Below, piece after piece: positions 32,597-34,263 of a DNA stretch of 34,263 nucleotides. Made by a program: the position numbers and the translations under genes. The stretch's first letter is position 1; every line of letters begins with the position of its first letter. The notes beneath the pieces were generated by a model. The model was not told the DNA's origin. It did not search any database and saw only the letters and a program-made list of their open reading frames with translations. This stretch comes from Rhizobiales bacterium 32-66-11 (lineage in GTDB: Bacteria > Pseudomonadota > Alphaproteobacteria > Rhizobiales > Xanthobacteraceae), in assembly GCA_002304505.1 (NCBI GenBank), contig NCEH01000068.1:1-34263 (forward strand), written 5' to 3'.

Positions 32597-33736
32597 TCAC
32601 TCGGCCAAGGTCGGGGCGGCGCCGGGGGCGGCATCGGCGCCCGGGCTGCGCTTGCGGGTGAACAGCGCGTCGATGCGCGGCTCCACATAGGAGCGGTAGA
32701 GGCCGGCAAGCCCGTTCGGGAACAGCAGCACCACGGCGATGAACAGGCCGCCGAGGCCGAACAGCCACAATTCCGGGAAGCTTTCGGAGAACGAAGTCTT
32801 GGCCCAGTTCACCAGTAGCGTGCCATACACCGCGCCGAGCAGCGAAAGCCGCCCGCCCACCGCCGCATAGATCACCATCTCGATGGAGGGCACGATGCCG
32901 ACGAAGGAGGGCGACATGAAGCCCACCTGCAAGGTGAACATGGCCCCGCCAATGCCCGCCAGCGCGGCCGCGAAGCAGAATACGAAGATCTTGTAGCTGG
33001 CCACGTCGTAGCCGGAGAAGCGGACCCGGTCCTCCTTGTCGCGCATGGCGACCAGGATGCGGCCGAGCTTCGAGCGGCGGATGAACTGGCACAGCAGGAT
33101 GCAGCCGATCAGCAGCCCGCCATTGACGAAATAAAGGATGGTCTTCGCGCCATCGGTGCGGATGTCCCAGCCGTGCAGGGTGCGCAGGTCGGTGATGCCG
33201 TTGATGCCGCCGGTATAGCCCTGCTGGCCGACGATGAGGATCGTCACGATCGCCGCCATCGCCTGGGTGATGATCGCGAAATAGACCCCGCCGACGCGCC
33301 GCTTGAACAGGGCGAAGGCGATGATCAGCGCAAGGATGGCCGGCACCAGAACCACCGCTGCCAGCGAGAACCCCAGCGATTTGAACGGCACCCAGAAGAA
33401 GGGCAGCTCGGTGATCTGGTTCCAGTCCATGAAGTCCGGAATGCCGGGCGTGGACTGGATCTTGGTTGCTTCGATACTGGAGGATTCCAGCTTCAGATAC
33501 ATGGCCATGCAATAGCCGCCGAGACCGAAGAACACGCCCTGGCCCAGCGAGAGAATGCCGGCATTGCCCCAGCACAGCACCAGGCCCACGGCGACGAAGG
33601 CATAGGTGAGATATTTGCCCACCATGTTGAGGCGGAAGGGATCCAGGATCGCCGGCAGGATCACGAACAGCAGGGCCGCCAGGATCAGAACGCCGATAAG
33701 GTCCTTGGAGCGCAGGGTGAAAGATTCGCTTTGCAT
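32597..33736 (-). CDS. urtC: Amide/urea ABC transporter permease, UrtC type
   Basis: 379 residues with about ten hydrophobic segments. The first is IGVLILAALLFVILPAILDPF; then GLVLCWGNAGILSLGQGVFFG, a branched-chain permease signature, and YAAVGGRLSLLGAVYGTLLVNWAK in the second half. A periplasmic-facing insert (ESSSIEATKIQSTPGIPDFM) and an extended C-terminal tail ending in an Ala/Pro stretch match UrtC. Spacing of 11-12 nt to both neighbours shows a tight operon. Confidence 0.92.
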   Translation of the reverse strand: MQSESFTLRSKDLIGVLILAALLFVILPAILDPFRLNMVGKYLTYAFVAVGLVLCWGNAGILSLGQGVFFGLGGYCMAMYLKLESSSIEATKIQSTPGIPDFMDWNQITELPFFWVPFKSLGFSLAAVVLVPAILALIIAFALFKRRVGGVYFAIITQAMAAIVTILIVGQQGYTGGINGITDLRTLHGWDIRTDGAKTILYFVNGGLLIGCILLCQFIRRSKLGRILVAMRDKEDRVRFSGYDVASYKIFVFCFAAALAGIGGAMFTLQVGFMSPSFVGIVPSIEMVIYAAVGGRLSLLGAVYGTLLVNWAKTSFSESFPELWLFGLGGLFIAVVLLFPNGLAGLYRSYVEPRIDALFTRKRSPGADAAPGAAPTLAE

Positions 33737-33747
33737 ATGTGCGCTCC

Positions 33748-34263
33748 TCAGCGGCGGACTTTGAGGACGAAGAGGCCCTCGGGGCGCACCATCAGGATGC
33801 CCACGACCACCATGAGGGTCAGCACTTTCGCCATGGAGCCGGACATGAAGAATTCCATGGTCGACTGGGCCTGGGAGATGGTGAAGGCCGAAGCGATGGT
33901 GCCGAGCAGGCTCGCCGCGCCGCCGAACACCACCACAAGGAAGGTATCGACGATATAGAGCTGGCCGGCCGTCGGCCCGGTGGAGCCGATCATGGTGAAG
34001 GCGCTGCCAGCGATGCCGGCGATGCCGCAGCCAAGGCCGAAGGTCGCGCGGTCCACCCGCTCGGTATTGATGCCCACCGCCCCCGCCATGGTGCGATTCT
34101 GCATCACGGAGCGCACTTGCAGGCCCCAGCGCGAGCGATACATCAGCAGATAGACCGCACCGGCGATCAGCGTGGTGAGGCCCATGACGAACAGGCCGTT
34201 GATCTGCACGTCGATGGTGTCGGTGACGGGGAGCGAGCCCATCATCCAGTCGGGCAGTTCGAC
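33748..34263 (-). CDS. urtB: Amide/urea ABC transporter permease, UrtB type, 5' end beyond window
   Basis: C-terminal 171 residues only. The frame stays open to the window edge, starting VELPDWMMGSLPVTDTIDVQ, so the apparent ATG at 34245 is internal. It contains the LYMYRSRWGLQVRSVMQNR-like cytoplasmic loop (LLMYRSRWGLQVRSVMQNRT), AGAVGINTERVDRATFGLGCG, IVDTFLVVVFGGAASLLGT and the end VGILMVRPEGLF, all typical of UrtB. The binding protein gene expected upstream lies outside the window. Confidence 0.93.
   Translation of the reverse strand, partial: VELPDWMMGSLPVTDTIDVQINGLFVMGLTTLIAGAVYLLMYRSRWGLQVRSVMQNRTMAGAVGINTERVDRATFGLGCGIAGIAGSAFTMIGSTGPTAGQLYIVDTFLVVVFGGAASLLGTIASAFTISQAQSTMEFFMSGSMAKVLTLMVVVGILMVRPEGLFVLKVRR

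Overview
The window is GC-rich (roughly two thirds G+C by eye), densely coding and free of insertion sequences, tRNAs, rRNAs and CRISPR arrays. Gene content and protein flavour point to an alphaproteobacterium of the Hyphomicrobiales, probably Xanthobacteraceae-like (inference): an Ala-rich-linker family-4 uracil-DNA glycosylase, an EcfG-type stress promoter before a BON-domain protein, an Fsa-like transaldolase, an fmdAB/urt-type amide operon and a perfect chromosomal parS site.

Layout. 1-1456: 3' part of a uracil-DNA glycosylase gene, convergent with a CYTH-domain gene. 1685-6890 (minus): glyoxylate-to-pyruvate operon gcl-hyi-glxR-pyk. hyi and glxR are intact, but gcl and pyk each carry an internal frame-breaking deletion (106 nt and about 140 nt). 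A strong nested dyad lies just upstream of gcl. 7219-19805: a catabolic cluster for C5 dicarboxylates: MmgE/PrpD protein and CitE-like lyase (minus), then family III CoA-transferase, SAM methyltransferase, Nac-like LysR regulator, TRAP transporter dctPQM, class I fumarase-type hydratase, acyl-CoA dehydrogenase and a MaoC-like hydratase (plus). 19860-25054: GAF-PAS-GGDEF diguanylate cyclase, nicotinate phosphoribosyltransferase, repeat-rich BON protein and small hypothetical genes. 25255-29430: exported chorismate mutase, parS, Fsa-like transaldolase, Ppx/GppA phosphatase and RlmE. 29452-34263 (minus): fmdB, fmdA and urtE/D/C/B-type ABC transporter genes, cut off by the window end.

The most interesting system is 7219-19805. 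Its set (LysR, MaoC-like hydratase, acyl-CoA dehydrogenase, MmgE/PrpD, CoA-transferase, CitE lyase, TRAP transporter) matches the Pseudomonas itaconate operon (PA0877-PA0886, from memory). A class I fumarase that could act as a mesaconase replaces the ring-cleavage/glyoxalase-like gene, and a methyltransferase is added beside the CoA-transferase. The proposed flow is TRAP uptake; itaconate activated by the CoA-transferase and hydrated by the MaoC-like enzyme to citramalyl-CoA; mesaconate hydrated to citramalate by the fumarase-like enzyme and then CoA-activated; citramalyl-CoA cleaved to acetyl-CoA and pyruvate by the CitE-like lyase. The divergent promoter between the lyase and the CoA-transferase carries three CTATG/CATAG-type dyads, two of them 22 bp apart, as expected for a LysR activator.

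The amide operon at the right end would import short amides or urea and hydrolyse formamide/acetamide to ammonia and the acid. The perfect parS at 26216-26231 suggests that this stretch lies in the origin-proximal part of the chromosome.
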